From Phycisphaerales bacterium (lineage in GTDB: Bacteria; Planctomycetota; Phycisphaerae; Phycisphaerales; UBA1924): a DNA stretch of 39,936 nt. The stretch is from contig WFPK01000085.1 of the NCBI GenBank assembly GCA_015487555.1, forward strand, positions 1 to 39,936. Direction: 5' to 3'. Numbering within the stretch: position 1 is the stretch's first letter; each line of letters opens with the position of its first letter. The notes below the pieces were generated by a model, which saw only the letters and a program-made list of their open reading frames with translations, did no database searches and was not told the origin of the DNA. A program made the position numbers and the translations under genes. Shown one piece after another: positions 25,943-34,286 of this stretch.

Positions 25943-25972
25943 TTGTCATCGACACATTCCTTCGGATAGAAT
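25943..25972 (+). promoter_or_regulatory. Candidate sigma-70 promoter for hpd
   Basis: TTGTCA and TAGAAT are 18 nt apart, with the -10 box about 87 nt before the hpd ATG. The leader between them and the gene contains a small TCCTC-CCGC-GAGGA hairpin. Sequence-only prediction. Confidence 0.55.
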
Positions 25973-26059
25973 GGTTCCAAGGGACCTGGGCTCCCGCCGA
26001 CTCCTCCCGCGAGGAAAGGATCGGCACCGTCTGCCCAAGAGCTTTCAAGGACCGCAGAG

Positions 26060-27250
26060 ATGACCACCGCTTCGACCCAACCCGCCGCCGTCAGTTCCGA
26101 CCCATTGACCCTGATTGATGTCGATCATGTCCGATTCTATGTCGGCAACGCCAAGCAGGCTGCCTACTTCTACGCCCACACCTTTGGGTTCCGCATCGAC
26201 CAGATCGCGGACCTCACCACCGGATCGCGCGAAGAGGCAGATTACCTCCTCACCCAGGGCAACATCCGCATCCTCCTGACCACCCCGCTCAACAAGGATC
26301 ATCCCGCTGCTGAAGAAATCAAGCTCTATGGCGATGGCGTCAAAGAGGTCGCCCTCACCGTTGAAGACGCAACCGCCACCTACAACAAAGCCATCGCCAA
26401 CGGTGCCGAGTGTGCCCAACCGCCACGCACGCTCGAAGATGAAAAAGGCACCGTTACCGTCGCCTCGATCAAAATCTACGGACGCGTTATCCACACCTTT
26501 GTCTCTCGCACCGGCGACTACACCCACGAGAACCTCCGCAAAGGAGGCCCGTTCATGCCGACTTTCAAAAAATTCGAGTCGCAGCTCAACACCTACAACG
26601 AACAAAACCCCTGCGGCTTGATGTACTGCGATCACTTCGTCGGCAATGTCGAAGAAGGCAAAATGAACTACTGGGTCAAATGGTACGAAGATGTCATGGG
26701 CTTTGAAATGTTCAAACACTTCGATGACAATGACATCTCCACCGAGTATTCGGCACTGATGTCCAAGGTCATGGCCAGCGGCAACAACCTCATCAAAATG
26801 CCCATCAACGAGCCCGCCGATGGTGTCAAGAAAAGCCAGATCCTCGAATACCTCGAATGGCACAACATGACCCCCGGCGTCCAGCACCTCGCCTTCCGAA
26901 CCGACGATGGCTTGGCCACTGTCGCCGAACTCCGCCGCCGAGGCGTTGATTTCCTCTCGATGCCTGAAACCTACTACGAGCTCGTCTGGGAACGCGTCGA
27001 AAAAATGCTCAAAGAGCACGGGCACGAAGGCGTCAAAGAAGACCACCAGCGCATCAAGGACTTGGGCATCCTTGTCGATGCCGACGACGAAGGCTACCTC
27101 CTCCAACTCTTCACCAAACCCCTCCAAGATCGCCCAACCTTCTTCATCGAAATCATCTGCCGCAGAGGCAGCCAGAGCTTTGGCAAAGGCAACTTCAAAG
27201 CCCTCTTCGAGAGCCTCGAACTCGAACAGGAACGCCGAGGAAATCTGTGA
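26060..27250 (+). CDS. hpd: 4-hydroxyphenylpyruvate dioxygenase
   Basis: A 396-residue vicinal-oxygen-chelate enzyme. The three iron ligands are clear: histidine in CDHFVGNV, histidine in GVQHLAF and glutamate in FFIEIICRRG. The C-terminal gate helix GKGNFKALFESLE is complete, which favours HPPD over hydroxymandelate synthase. It converts 4-hydroxyphenylpyruvate to homogentisate, the second step of tyrosine degradation; the next enzyme (hmgA) is about 2.8 kb away on the other strand. AAGGA stands about 8 nt before the ATG. A perfect hairpin lies downstream (27318-27347). Confidence 0.95.
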   Translation: MTTASTQPAAVSSDPLTLIDVDHVRFYVGNAKQAAYFYAHTFGFRIDQIADLTTGSREEADYLLTQGNIRILLTTPLNKDHPAAEEIKLYGDGVKEVALTVEDATATYNKAIANGAECAQPPRTLEDEKGTVTVASIKIYGRVIHTFVSRTGDYTHENLRKGGPFMPTFKKFESQLNTYNEQNPCGLMYCDHFVGNVEEGKMNYWVKWYEDVMGFEMFKHFDDNDISTEYSALMSKVMASGNNLIKMPINEPADGVKKSQILEYLEWHNMTPGVQHLAFRTDDGLATVAELRRRGVDFLSMPETYYELVWERVEKMLKEHGHEGVKEDHQRIKDLGILVDADDEGYLLQLFTKPLQDRPTFFIEIICRRGSQSFGKGNFKALFESLELEQERRGNL

Positions 27251-27317
27251 GCACATGAACGATTCGCCCAAGCATCACCCAGGCATCAGTAGATCAAGTT
27301 GATTTGGCGCCGGGTAT

Positions 27318-27347
27318 CCTGAAGGAGGATCCACATCCTCCTTCAGG
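27318..27347. repeat. Perfect 13-bp hairpin after hpd
   Basis: CCTGAAGGAGGAT (27318-27330) and ATCCTCCTTCAGG (27335-27347) pair fully around CCAC. It has no following T-run. It may end or protect the hpd transcript, or be a leader element of the next gene; the stem contains an AGGAGG sequence that could bind ribosomes if open. Confidence 0.6.
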
Positions 27348-27496
27348 GCTTGGAAACACGGTACTCGTTCCGACAATTATCTCAAATTAGATCATATTCT
27401 CTTGCCCCCCATTTCTGGCATGATACGGTGGGCGAGGAGTGTGCTGTGTTGCATGCCTTGGGATGGACGAAAGAGAACCGAGAGAAGAGGGATATC

Positions 27497-28027
27497 ATGA
27501 GAATTATTGGATTGTTTGCTCTGTGCGGAACCGTTGCAATGACTTGCGGTGCTCAAGAAACATTCGATGTCTCCGGGCTCCAATCATGGGACCTTGACGG
27601 CGACATCGACAATCAAACCATGATCCTTTCCCCGACACAGGGAGCGCCATTCAATGTGATTGTCTCAGTTTCATACGACTTTACAATCGAAACATTTGGA
27701 GGTTCGTGGTTCTCTGAGGTGAATGCTCGCTTTGGCAACTCCGATGGAACCTTTGATGGAGCTTGGCCTGATACCTTCACGCCCGCATTGGGATTTGATT
27801 TAGGCGGCATTCAACGGTTCACAGGCTCGTTCGAAACCGACTTCCACCTCAACGCCGACGGCGAGTTCCACCTTTCACTCTTTGAATCCTTTGATGACAA
27901 CCCAGACGGTGTCGATGCCGTATTGTTGGCTGGCTCAACGATTACCCTGGGCTACTTCATCCCGGCGCCAGGCACAGGGGCACTCATTGGCATGGGCGGA
28001 TTGCTCGTTGCTCGCCGACGACGCTGA
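27497..28027 (+). CDS. Exported PEP-CTERM-like protein
   Basis: A 176-residue secreted protein. A signal peptide (MRIIGLFALCGTVAMTCGA) precedes a beta-rich body with many Asp, Gly and Phe residues. The chain ends in the planctomycete-type sorting tail: PAPGTG, a short hydrophobic stretch (ALIGMGGLLVA) and RRRR. The tail suggests recognition by an exosortase-like system and surface display or secretion. GAGG lies about 6 nt before the ATG. The gene and its leader look more AT-rich than their surroundings. The body shows no family I recognise. Confidence 0.75.
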   Translation: MRIIGLFALCGTVAMTCGAQETFDVSGLQSWDLDGDIDNQTMILSPTQGAPFNVIVSVSYDFTIETFGGSWFSEVNARFGNSDGTFDGAWPDTFTPALGFDLGGIQRFTGSFETDFHLNADGEFHLSLFESFDDNPDGVDAVLLAGSTITLGYFIPAPGTGALIGMGGLLVARRRR

Positions 28028-28144
28028 GCAGTGGTTAGCCATTCATGGGGTTCCGATTATTCGTCCTGCGCTATCTGTACGCCTCCAACCCCGCATTTTC
28101 CATCCCCCATCGTGGCACACACACACCCCGTTTAGGAGGCTGAG

Positions 28145-28169
28145 GGTGCCCAGTGCAATCACTGGCACC
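28145..28169. promoter_or_regulatory. Leader hairpin before the second PEP-CTERM-like gene
   Basis: GGTGCC and AGTG (one C bulge between them) pair with CACT and GGCACC around CAAT, a 10-bp stem 21 nt upstream of the ATG at 28191. Possible leader structure; sequence-only inference. Confidence 0.35.
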
Positions 28170-28190
28170 AACACCAAAGGGGTACACGCC

Positions 28191-28808
28191 ATGTATCGAA
28201 TCGCTATTGCTTTCGTCGCTGCGACCAGTTTCGCAGCCAGCGCCGACATTGTCCGTGTCGATGAGTTCTCGTCCTTGCAGTTTGAGGGATTCAACAACCT
28301 CAACATGAAAACATTCGACCGAAACCCCGTCGCGGCATTCGATGGCATGGCCGAGCTGGTCAATACGAAAGGATCATTCCTGCACGCCACATCAAGATGG
28401 TCCTTCCGATCGGGCGATTGGCGAGGCCAAGCCCAAGCCTATGAAGGCGCCAAAATGCTCGGCAATACCGCGGGCGGCATCGAATACCGATTCAATACCG
28501 CACAAAAATCCTTTGGCGGATTCTTTGCCACCATCGCCAACACACCCGATGCAGACATCAAGTTCTTCGATGGCGACACGCTCGTGGGCTCGGACAAACT
28601 CCTCGCAACGGTCGGAGGCGACTGGTCATGGAACGGCTGGGCCAGTGACAAAGAGTTCAATCGTGTCACAGTAGAATCCAACTACGGCAACCGCGGGGGA
28701 TTCCTCATGCACGATGCTGTCCGTGTGCTCACCACCCAGGTCCCCGCGCCAGGATCGCTCGCCCTCCTCGCCACCGGACTTGTCATCGGTACCCGCCGGC
28801 GACGATAA
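28191..28808 (+). CDS. Exported PEP-CTERM-like protein
   Basis: A 205-residue secreted protein with signal peptide MYRIAIAFVAATSFAASA and the tail PAPGSLALLATGL then GTRRRR. The body (FEGFNNLNMKTFDRNP, GIEYRFNTAQKSFGGFFA, VTVESNYGNRGGFLMHDAV) resembles the jelly-roll-like surface proteins often found with this sorting tail, but the family is uncertain. AAAGGGG precedes the ATG with 9-nt spacing. It shows no evident sequence relation to the PEP-CTERM-like protein just upstream, other than the tail. A terminator follows. Confidence 0.78.
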   Translation: MYRIAIAFVAATSFAASADIVRVDEFSSLQFEGFNNLNMKTFDRNPVAAFDGMAELVNTKGSFLHATSRWSFRSGDWRGQAQAYEGAKMLGNTAGGIEYRFNTAQKSFGGFFATIANTPDADIKFFDGDTLVGSDKLLATVGGDWSWNGWASDKEFNRVTVESNYGNRGGFLMHDAVRVLTTQVPAPGSLALLATGLVIGTRRRR

Positions 28809-28841
28809 CTGATCGTTCAATAACTCGCATAACCTCCGAAA

Positions 28842-28873
28842 GCTGCCGGTCACGCTGACTGGCAGTTTTCTTT
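28842..28873 (+). terminator. Intrinsic terminator after the second PEP-CTERM-like gene
   Basis: CTGCCGGT pairs with ACTGGCAG (8 bp, one G-T wobble) around a 7-nt loop, followed by TTTTCTTT. Good rho-independent terminator candidate. Confidence 0.75.
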
Positions 28874-28904
28874 GGGCTTTGGTGCCGACCTATCATTCCC
28901 TGCC

Positions 28905-29375
28905 ATGAACATTATCGAAAAAATACGCGATACCGAAATCAAACTCCGCACCCAGACCGACCCCGTCAAAGTCCTCGAATCATGGACAATGCTCGGTCGG
29001 CTGCTCGGGCGGATGCCCGTCGATCAAACCGAGCTCAAACGCATCACACAAGAGCGTGACACCGTTGGACTCGATGCCATGATCTCCAAGCTCGAAGACC
29101 CTGACGCCTTCAAACCAAAGGAAGAGCCAATCCCTGACTATTCGCAAGCCGAGCTCAACGAGGCCCTTCGCGTCTTCCGCCATCGGCTCAAGTTCAAAAA
29201 GCTCGATGACGAATCCAAAATCTCTCAACGCGATGTCACCACAGGAAAAAGCGCCAACATCGACTCCATCCAGCCCCCAGGCCCATCCGAGTTTGATCCA
29301 CGAATCTGGAAAGCGCTGGTCAAAGCCGGGAAACTCGTCGAAGCCGGGCGAGGGTTCTATCACGAGCCTCGCTAA
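28905..29375 (+). CDS. Hypothetical protein
   Basis: A 156-residue soluble protein, mostly helical and charged. The N-terminal part (MNIIEKIRDTEIKLRTQTDP) and the middle (TELKRITQERDTVGLDAMISKLED) look like helices. The last 25 residues (RIWKALVKAGKLVEAGRGFYHE) have the look of a winged-helix or small DNA-binding end, but this is a guess. An in-frame start at 28872 has no better signal; I chose 28905. No family recognised. It converges on gmhA with a gap of 6 nt. Confidence 0.6.
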   Translation: MNIIEKIRDTEIKLRTQTDPVKVLESWTMLGRLLGRMPVDQTELKRITQERDTVGLDAMISKLEDPDAFKPKEEPIPDYSQAELNEALRVFRHRLKFKKLDDESKISQRDVTTGKSANIDSIQPPGPSEFDPRIWKALVKAGKLVEAGRGFYHEPR

Positions 29376-29381
29376 GCGGGT

Positions 29382-29954
29382 TCACATGCCTCGCTCAATT
29401 GCGCCGACGAGTGCATGCAAGATCAGCATATGCAGCTCTTGAATCCGGTCGCTCGTCTGTCCACCAACGACCCACTCGATATCACCCACTCCTGCGAGCT
29501 TGCCGCCGCCCTTGCCCAGCAGCAACGCGATATACATCCCCTTGGCTTTGGCAACCTCGACCGCCCTGATGATATTGGCGCTGTTCCCGCTGGTCGACAT
29601 CGCCACCAGCACATCGCCCGTGTTCCCAACCCCCTCGATCCAACGCGAAAAAATCGCATCGAACCCATAGTCATTGCCAACACAAGTGATATGCCCCGCA
29701 TCGGCGCACGCAATCGCGGGGATCGACGGGCGATCATCGCGGTAGCGCCCGGTGAGTTCTTCGCAGAAATGGATCGCATCGGCGCATGACCCGCCGTTGC
29801 CAATCGCAAGGATTTTTCCGCCTGCCTTCACCCGTTCAACACAGATTTGCGCAAACTCCTCGACCTTTTGGGCATTGGACGCGTCCCCAGCAAAGTCATT
29901 TGCCAACGACGCATAGATCGAGAACTCGGATTGAACCGCTGCTTCATTGCTCAT
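29382..29954 (-). CDS. gmhA: Phosphoheptose isomerase (sedoheptulose 7-phosphate isomerase)
   Basis: A 190-residue SIS-domain protein, the GmhA length. The sugar-phosphate loop GNGGSCADA, zinc-site residues in IHFCEELTGRYR, the second loop STSGNSANII and the C-terminal Q/H residues in DRIQELHMLILH are all as in GmhA. It makes D-glycero-D-manno-heptose 7-phosphate for lipopolysaccharide cores or surface glycans. The start at 29954 (MSNEAAVQ) fits the family; the in-frame start at 30005 would add 17 unrelated residues. No other heptose genes are nearby. Confidence 0.92.
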   Translation of the reverse strand: MSNEAAVQSEFSIYASLANDFAGDASNAQKVEEFAQICVERVKAGGKILAIGNGGSCADAIHFCEELTGRYRDDRPSIPAIACADAGHITCVGNDYGFDAIFSRWIEGVGNTGDVLVAMSTSGNSANIIRAVEVAKAKGMYIALLLGKGGGKLAGVGDIEWVVGGQTSDRIQELHMLILHALVGAIERGM

Positions 29955-29992
29955 GCCAGATGATAGGTTCCTTTCCCCCAATGCGAGCGCAT

Positions 29993-30020
29993 AAAAAACC
30001 CACACTCGAAAGCATGGGTT
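29993..30020 (-). terminator. Intrinsic terminator after hmgA
   Basis: On the minus strand AACCCA pairs with TGGGTT around a 12-nt loop, followed by TTTT. It ends the hmgA transcript 31 nt after the stop and lies before the gmhA start. Confidence 0.7.
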
Positions 30021-30050
30021 GTTTTCTTTGAAATATTGCCCGTTTCAATC

Positions 30051-31358
30051 TCAGGTGTTGATCGGGTTATCGTCCGAGCTGGTCTCTTCCGCATCGGCAT
30101 TACGGATTTCGCCGGGTGCGAAGTGATCTTGGCGCCAGGATTCTGGATAATCCGGGTCATCGAGGTCCATACACGCCTTGGTCGGGAACATCGGGCGGAA
30201 TGTATCGCACATCACCGCCAGCTCATCGGTCCACTTCTTACCCAGCGATGCCTCGACGGTGCCCGGGTGAGGCCCGTGCGCCAAGCCCTGGGGATGCAAA
30301 CTGATCGAGCCCGAGGTGATCCCACGCCGGGCCTTGTAATTGCCCTCGACATAGTACATGATCTCGTCCGAGTCGATGTTGCTGTGGTTGTAAGGCACCA
30401 CGATCGCATCAGGATGGAAGTCCAACGCCCGCGGACAGAACGAGCAGATCAGGAAGTTGTATGCCTCGAAAGTCAGGTGGATCGGAGGCGGCATATGAAG
30501 CTGCCCGGTGATCGGTGCGAACTCATGAATATTGAAGCAATACGGGTAGTAGCACCCGTCCCACCCAACCACTTCGAGCGGATGATACGGATAAATATAC
30601 GAATGGATCATGTTGCGTGCCTTGATCCGAACTTCAAACTCGCCTTTCTCGTCATATGCCAATGGATGGTCGGCATCCTCAAACGGCACACGGATATCGC
30701 GCTCACAGAACGGCGCATGCTCAAGGAACTGCCCGGTCTTCTTCGCCTTGTAGCTCGACGGAGGAGCAATATGGCTCGCGTTGCAAGACTCAAAGCAGAT
30801 AAACTTGCCCAGCGGCATCTGCTCTTTGGTATACCCACCAAAGGCTTCGTTGTCCGACCCATCGTCGGGGCGTTCATCGAAGACAATCTTATAGATCACA
30901 CCCTTGGGCATAACGATATAGTCCTTGGGAGTGAACTTGAGCGTGCCAAACATGGTATAGACCGTGCCCGAACCATAGTGGATGAACAACAACTCATCAC
31001 CCTGCCCATTTTTGTAATAGTACGGAAGCTGAACCTCAGGCTGGCACACGCTCATCTCAACATCATCATTCCCGAGAAGCACCACACGCCCCGTAACCGG
31101 GTCGCCACCCTTCTTGACCCGCTGGGTAAGCACATGCTGTTGACGAAGTGTGTCTTGCTCGACATATTCAACCTTGGTCGAATACAGCTTCTTCCACCCA
31201 ATCACCTGCGTCGGCGGGTGGATGTGATACATCGTAGAAGTTGGACCGGAGAAACCTTCGGTGCCAAAGACCTCTTCAGAATACATCGCACCATCAGGAC
31301 GGCGGAACTGGATATGACGCTTCTTGGGCAGCTTGCCCATTGACATATAGTACGGCAT
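30051..31358 (-). CDS. hmgA: Homogentisate 1,2-dioxygenase
   Basis: A 435-residue cupin-type iron dioxygenase that opens the ring of homogentisate to maleylacetoacetate in tyrosine breakdown. The N-terminus (MPYYMSMGKLPKKRHIQFRR) and the HPPTQVIGW, MPKGVIYKI and AHGPHPGTVEAS motifs are those of the family. Candidate iron ligands are the histidine and glutamate in NHSNIDSDE and the histidine in AHGPHPG. The first pair is spaced differently (H then E seven residues on) from the human enzyme (six). The ATG at 31358 is preceded by GAGG at about 10 nt. The paired hpd is on the other strand. The next step, fumarylacetoacetase, is not in this window. Confidence 0.87.
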   Translation of the reverse strand: MPYYMSMGKLPKKRHIQFRRPDGAMYSEEVFGTEGFSGPTSTMYHIHPPTQVIGWKKLYSTKVEYVEQDTLRQQHVLTQRVKKGGDPVTGRVVLLGNDDVEMSVCQPEVQLPYYYKNGQGDELLFIHYGSGTVYTMFGTLKFTPKDYIVMPKGVIYKIVFDERPDDGSDNEAFGGYTKEQMPLGKFICFESCNASHIAPPSSYKAKKTGQFLEHAPFCERDIRVPFEDADHPLAYDEKGEFEVRIKARNMIHSYIYPYHPLEVVGWDGCYYPYCFNIHEFAPITGQLHMPPPIHLTFEAYNFLICSFCPRALDFHPDAIVVPYNHSNIDSDEIMYYVEGNYKARRGITSGSISLHPQGLAHGPHPGTVEASLGKKWTDELAVMCDTFRPMFPTKACMDLDDPDYPESWRQDHFAPGEIRNADAEETSSDDNPINT

Positions 31359-31766
31359 CGAAAATCAACCTCATTCTTCCCCGGCCAAACGAACATCATC
31401 GCCGCGGCGGGGAGGGCGTTGGTATGTGTGGTACCCCAGGCCAATACAGGCACGGCATGGATACAAATCATAGCACGCGAAGAGTCCATATCACCATCCC
31501 AAAAACCCGAGGAAGGGTTGTGTACGGGCAATAAAGCCAAATCGTGGAAAAGTGGAGCCTTTTTCGGGAGCAGGCCGATAAAAACACAATGAAAGAGAAT
31601 GAGGGTACACCGGGTTGAACCAAGAGGATAGTGGGAGGTATAATCCCTTTACGCATCAAGAAGATACGGTCCAAGCACACAGCCTCAACCCTACGAGCCT
31701 GTTTCGGATTCTACAATCACGCGCGGAATCAAACATGGGATACGCGATACATATGAGCGACAACGC
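31359..31766. other. Intergenic region between hmgA and the pseudokinase gene
   Basis: A 408-nt divergent spacer with no convincing gene or RNA. It holds the leader of hmgA (minus) and a near-consensus promoter (31615-31644) for the plus strand. Short ORFs within it have no ribosome sites. Confidence 0.7.
31615..31644 (+). promoter_or_regulatory. Near-consensus sigma-70 promoter before the pseudokinase gene
   Basis: TTGAAC and TATAAT are separated by 18 nt. The -10 hexamer is perfect and the -35 differs at two positions. The likely transcript start is about 31651, giving a leader of about 115 nt before the ATG at 31767. It is one of the best promoters in the window. Confidence 0.75.
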
Positions 31767-32636
31767 ATGAGCACACCGCTCCGACACGAATACTTTGGCC
31801 CATACAAACTCATCCGAGCACTCGGTAGCGCTCATGGTGCAGCAAGATTCGTCGTCCTCTGCAATCGCACCGACACAAACTACCTCCTCTACCGCTTCGA
31901 CCGGATCAACAACCCCAAACTCCGCAGAAACCTGTTCGACGCATTCGTCAAGATGAGCACCCTCGATCATCCGCACCTGCTCAAAATTAAATCCGTATCC
32001 TACGACGATCACGGACAACTCTGTGTCATCACACCCTACACAGGCAACCATGACGGGCTTGTCACGCTCGATGGGCTCCTCGAAACCCAAGGCGGCAAGC
32101 TCAGTGTCCCCGAAGCCGCCCGCGCCATCGAACACCTTCTCGATGCGATTGCATCGGCGCACAAACAACATATCTTCAACGGCCCGATCAACCCGGCGGA
32201 CATCCTCATCGATCGGCACGGTGCTCTCCAGATTCAGTTCTATGGCCTAAGCCCCCTCACCCAAGACCAACCCCCCGCGATCAATCCAAGCGATCGCACA
32301 AGCAAAATCGCCGACGAAATCCGATCTGTTGCCGACCTGGGATACACCATGCTGACCGGGCTCAAAACCAGATCCGACCGGATTGCCCCATCGCGCGTCA
32401 TCAAAAAACTTGATCGAAACTGGGATACATGGTTCGACATCGGGCTCGATCCAATCGACGGTTTCGATACCCTCGACCACGCCATCAACGCACTCCCAAC
32501 AAAGCCAAGCTGCACCGAATGGCTCACCAACAAGTCCCCCCGCCGCCCTCAAGTCCACATCGGTTCAATGCTGCGTCGATTCCGCACCCCCTCGACACCA
32601 AACGCCCAGGCTTTAGAACAAGGCAAGCGGAAGTAG
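31767..32636 (+). CDS. Protein-kinase-fold pseudokinase
   Basis: A 289-residue protein with the layout of a bacterial Ser/Thr kinase. It begins YKLIRALG (the kinase start), has the helix-C neighbourhood KMSTLDHPHLLKI, and a catalytic-loop region AIASAHKQHIFNGPINPADILID. But each catalytic position is lost: the VAIK lysine is replaced (LLYRF), HRD-K becomes NGP-N, the metal-binding asparagine is aspartate, and DFG becomes FYG. The glycine loop reads GSAHGAA. It cannot be a normal kinase and is probably a binding or regulatory pseudokinase. No membrane segment is seen. The basic tail (KSPRRPQ ... MLRRFR, then EQGKRK) could bind nucleic acid or lipid. It is led by a strong promoter. Neighbours are unknown. 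Confidence 0.8.
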   Translation: MSTPLRHEYFGPYKLIRALGSAHGAARFVVLCNRTDTNYLLYRFDRINNPKLRRNLFDAFVKMSTLDHPHLLKIKSVSYDDHGQLCVITPYTGNHDGLVTLDGLLETQGGKLSVPEAARAIEHLLDAIASAHKQHIFNGPINPADILIDRHGALQIQFYGLSPLTQDQPPAINPSDRTSKIADEIRSVADLGYTMLTGLKTRSDRIAPSRVIKKLDRNWDTWFDIGLDPIDGFDTLDHAINALPTKPSCTEWLTNKSPRRPQVHIGSMLRRFRTPSTPNAQALEQGKRK

Positions 32637-32687
32637 CAAACCAATCAATATCACAATCAGTACCACAAACAATATCAATTGCCAATG

Positions 32688-34286
32688 TCAGTCGTCCTGA
32701 TCCCCGCCCGGCCCTGATGCTGCAGGCGATTGAGCAAGGCCAGAAGCCGCTCGGATATCCTCAATCAGCGGCTCCGAGAGTGCATCGCCAAACGACTCAA
32801 TCATAAAAAGCCCGATCCGTTTTCGAAGCTCAACATCAGGCGTTCGGTCAACGGTGGCCAACCAGAGCTCGGGATCGACACTGATTTCAGATGCCTCATT
32901 GAACTTCCCAAGCAGAATCAACGAACCCGCCTTGATCGAGCCGATTTTGCTCTGGTCCGCAGGCTCAAGCGCGACACCATCGAGCGCAATGGCCGCCTCA
33001 AAGGCCCGGTTGGGACGCAGATCATCAAGCTCGGTCTGGGCAAGCAGAATAATCCCTTTAGCAACCCGTGCCGTGATCTCGATATCGCCATTGAGCAACC
33101 GACTGAGCAGCAACACCGTATACGACGAATCAAGATTTGCCAATCGAACCGCCTCGGCAAGCCGATCGTCCTCAAGGGCCGCCCCCATGCGCACAATCGC
33201 ATCGACCCGCGTGTCCTCGTCGGGGTAGGGCAACGAAACAAGCCGACGCAGCCCCTCGGGCGTCGCCCGATGCCGAATCAACGAATCACTCGCCGCTTTG
33301 AACAACCGGTCATTCTCTTCCGCTGCCTGCACAAGCAACTCGACCGAACGAGGGGTCTCAACAAGCGCATTGGCTGCCCATTGCTGTTGATTCTGATCCT
33401 CAGCAAGAAGCAACGACATCAACATCCCAAGATCCGATGCATCGCCCAGCCGGGCGAGCAGTTTCATCCCCGCCTCGCGGAGCTGCCCAGAATCCATATT
33501 TCGCAACCGATTAAGCAAGAGAGGATGATCCGTCTGGTCATCCCAATATCCCGCTTGTTCGATCGACCACGCAGCACTGCTCGCAGCTGCGAAAGGCGAA
33601 TCATCACGCAAAAACCACACGAGCACAGGACCGACCGCTTCAGGACTAGGCCAACGCGCAATCCCCATCAGCATCGGCTTGGCAGCCATCGGATCCGTCT
33701 CCCTGCCGAGTGATTCGGTCAGCACCATCATCGCATCGGGAGGGATCAATCGAGTAATCAACCGCGCTGCTTTGGACCGAATCTCGGGACTCTGATCGTG
33801 TAACATCCCTTTGGCCGCCTCGCTCACTTCAGGAGCGAGCACCGTATTGCTCGACAGATCACGATCTGTCAGCTCAAACCCAAGCCGACGAATCTCAAGT
33901 CGGGAGTCATTGAACAAATCAACAATCAACGCCGATCGCCCGCCATCATCGAGCTCGATATGAAGCCGACGGTAAAGCGCGAGTATCTCATCGAGCTGCG
34001 CCTGGATTTGCCTGTTGATCTCGCTAGGCCCGTCCTCCCTCTCTGCCAAATCAGTCCCCTCCACCTCCTGCTCAGGCGTACGCGCAGCCGAGGAATCCGC
34101 CAAATCCAATTTTTTCTCCAACACTCCAACGCGCCCGCCCACCCCCTCTATCGGGGGGGCAACCCAAGACTGGTGTACCAATCCACCCTGCCGATTCATC
34201 AGGCTATCGGATGGAAGGGTCTCCCGCGAACAGGCGCTGCCCGCAAAGAAGGCGATGAGCAGCGATCCGTGGGCAATCAGTCGCAT
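32688..34286 (-). CDS. Predicted lipoprotein with HEAT-like repeats
   Basis: A 532-residue secreted protein. The signal sequence (MRLIAHGSLLIAFFAGSAC) ends in a cysteine preceded by GSA, an imperfect lipobox, so it may be lipid-anchored or simply exported. From about residue 60 a Gln/Glu-rich helix leads into repeated helical pairs of HEAT type (RLEIRRLGFELTDRDL, SPEIRSKAARLITRLI, DSGQLREAGMKLLARLG, QQWAANALVETPRSVEL). Such scaffolds usually bind proteins. An in-frame ATG at 34316 exists, but the shorter start gives a normal signal length. It converges on the pseudokinase gene and diverges from the TPR gene. No enzyme domain is seen. Function unknown. Confidence 0.65.
   Translation of the reverse strand: MRLIAHGSLLIAFFAGSACSRETLPSDSLMNRQGGLVHQSWVAPPIEGVGGRVGVLEKKLDLADSSAARTPEQEVEGTDLAEREDGPSEINRQIQAQLDEILALYRRLHIELDDGGRSALIVDLFNDSRLEIRRLGFELTDRDLSSNTVLAPEVSEAAKGMLHDQSPEIRSKAARLITRLIPPDAMMVLTESLGRETDPMAAKPMLMGIARWPSPEAVGPVLVWFLRDDSPFAAASSAAWSIEQAGYWDDQTDHPLLLNRLRNMDSGQLREAGMKLLARLGDASDLGMLMSLLLAEDQNQQQWAANALVETPRSVELLVQAAEENDRLFKAASDSLIRHRATPEGLRRLVSLPYPDEDTRVDAIVRMGAALEDDRLAEAVRLANLDSSYTVLLLSRLLNGDIEITARVAKGIILLAQTELDDLRPNRAFEAAIALDGVALEPADQSKIGSIKAGSLILLGKFNEASEISVDPELWLATVDRTPDVELRKRIGLFMIESFGDALSEPLIEDIRAASGLAQSPAASGPGGDQDD

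Noticed and set aside
26045-27271. 408-codon open frame antisense to hpd
   Set aside because: hpd on the plus strand has all its iron ligands. The reverse frame is Phe, Glu and Val rich in the way typical of the complement of a GC-rich gene.
30036-31343. 435-codon open frame antisense to hmgA
   Set aside because: Same reasoning: the minus-strand frame has a clear family, the other only composition bias.
31468-31680. 70-codon minus-strand frame upstream of the pseudokinase
   Set aside because: No ribosome site, no recognisable domain, and it overlaps the promoter region for the plus strand.
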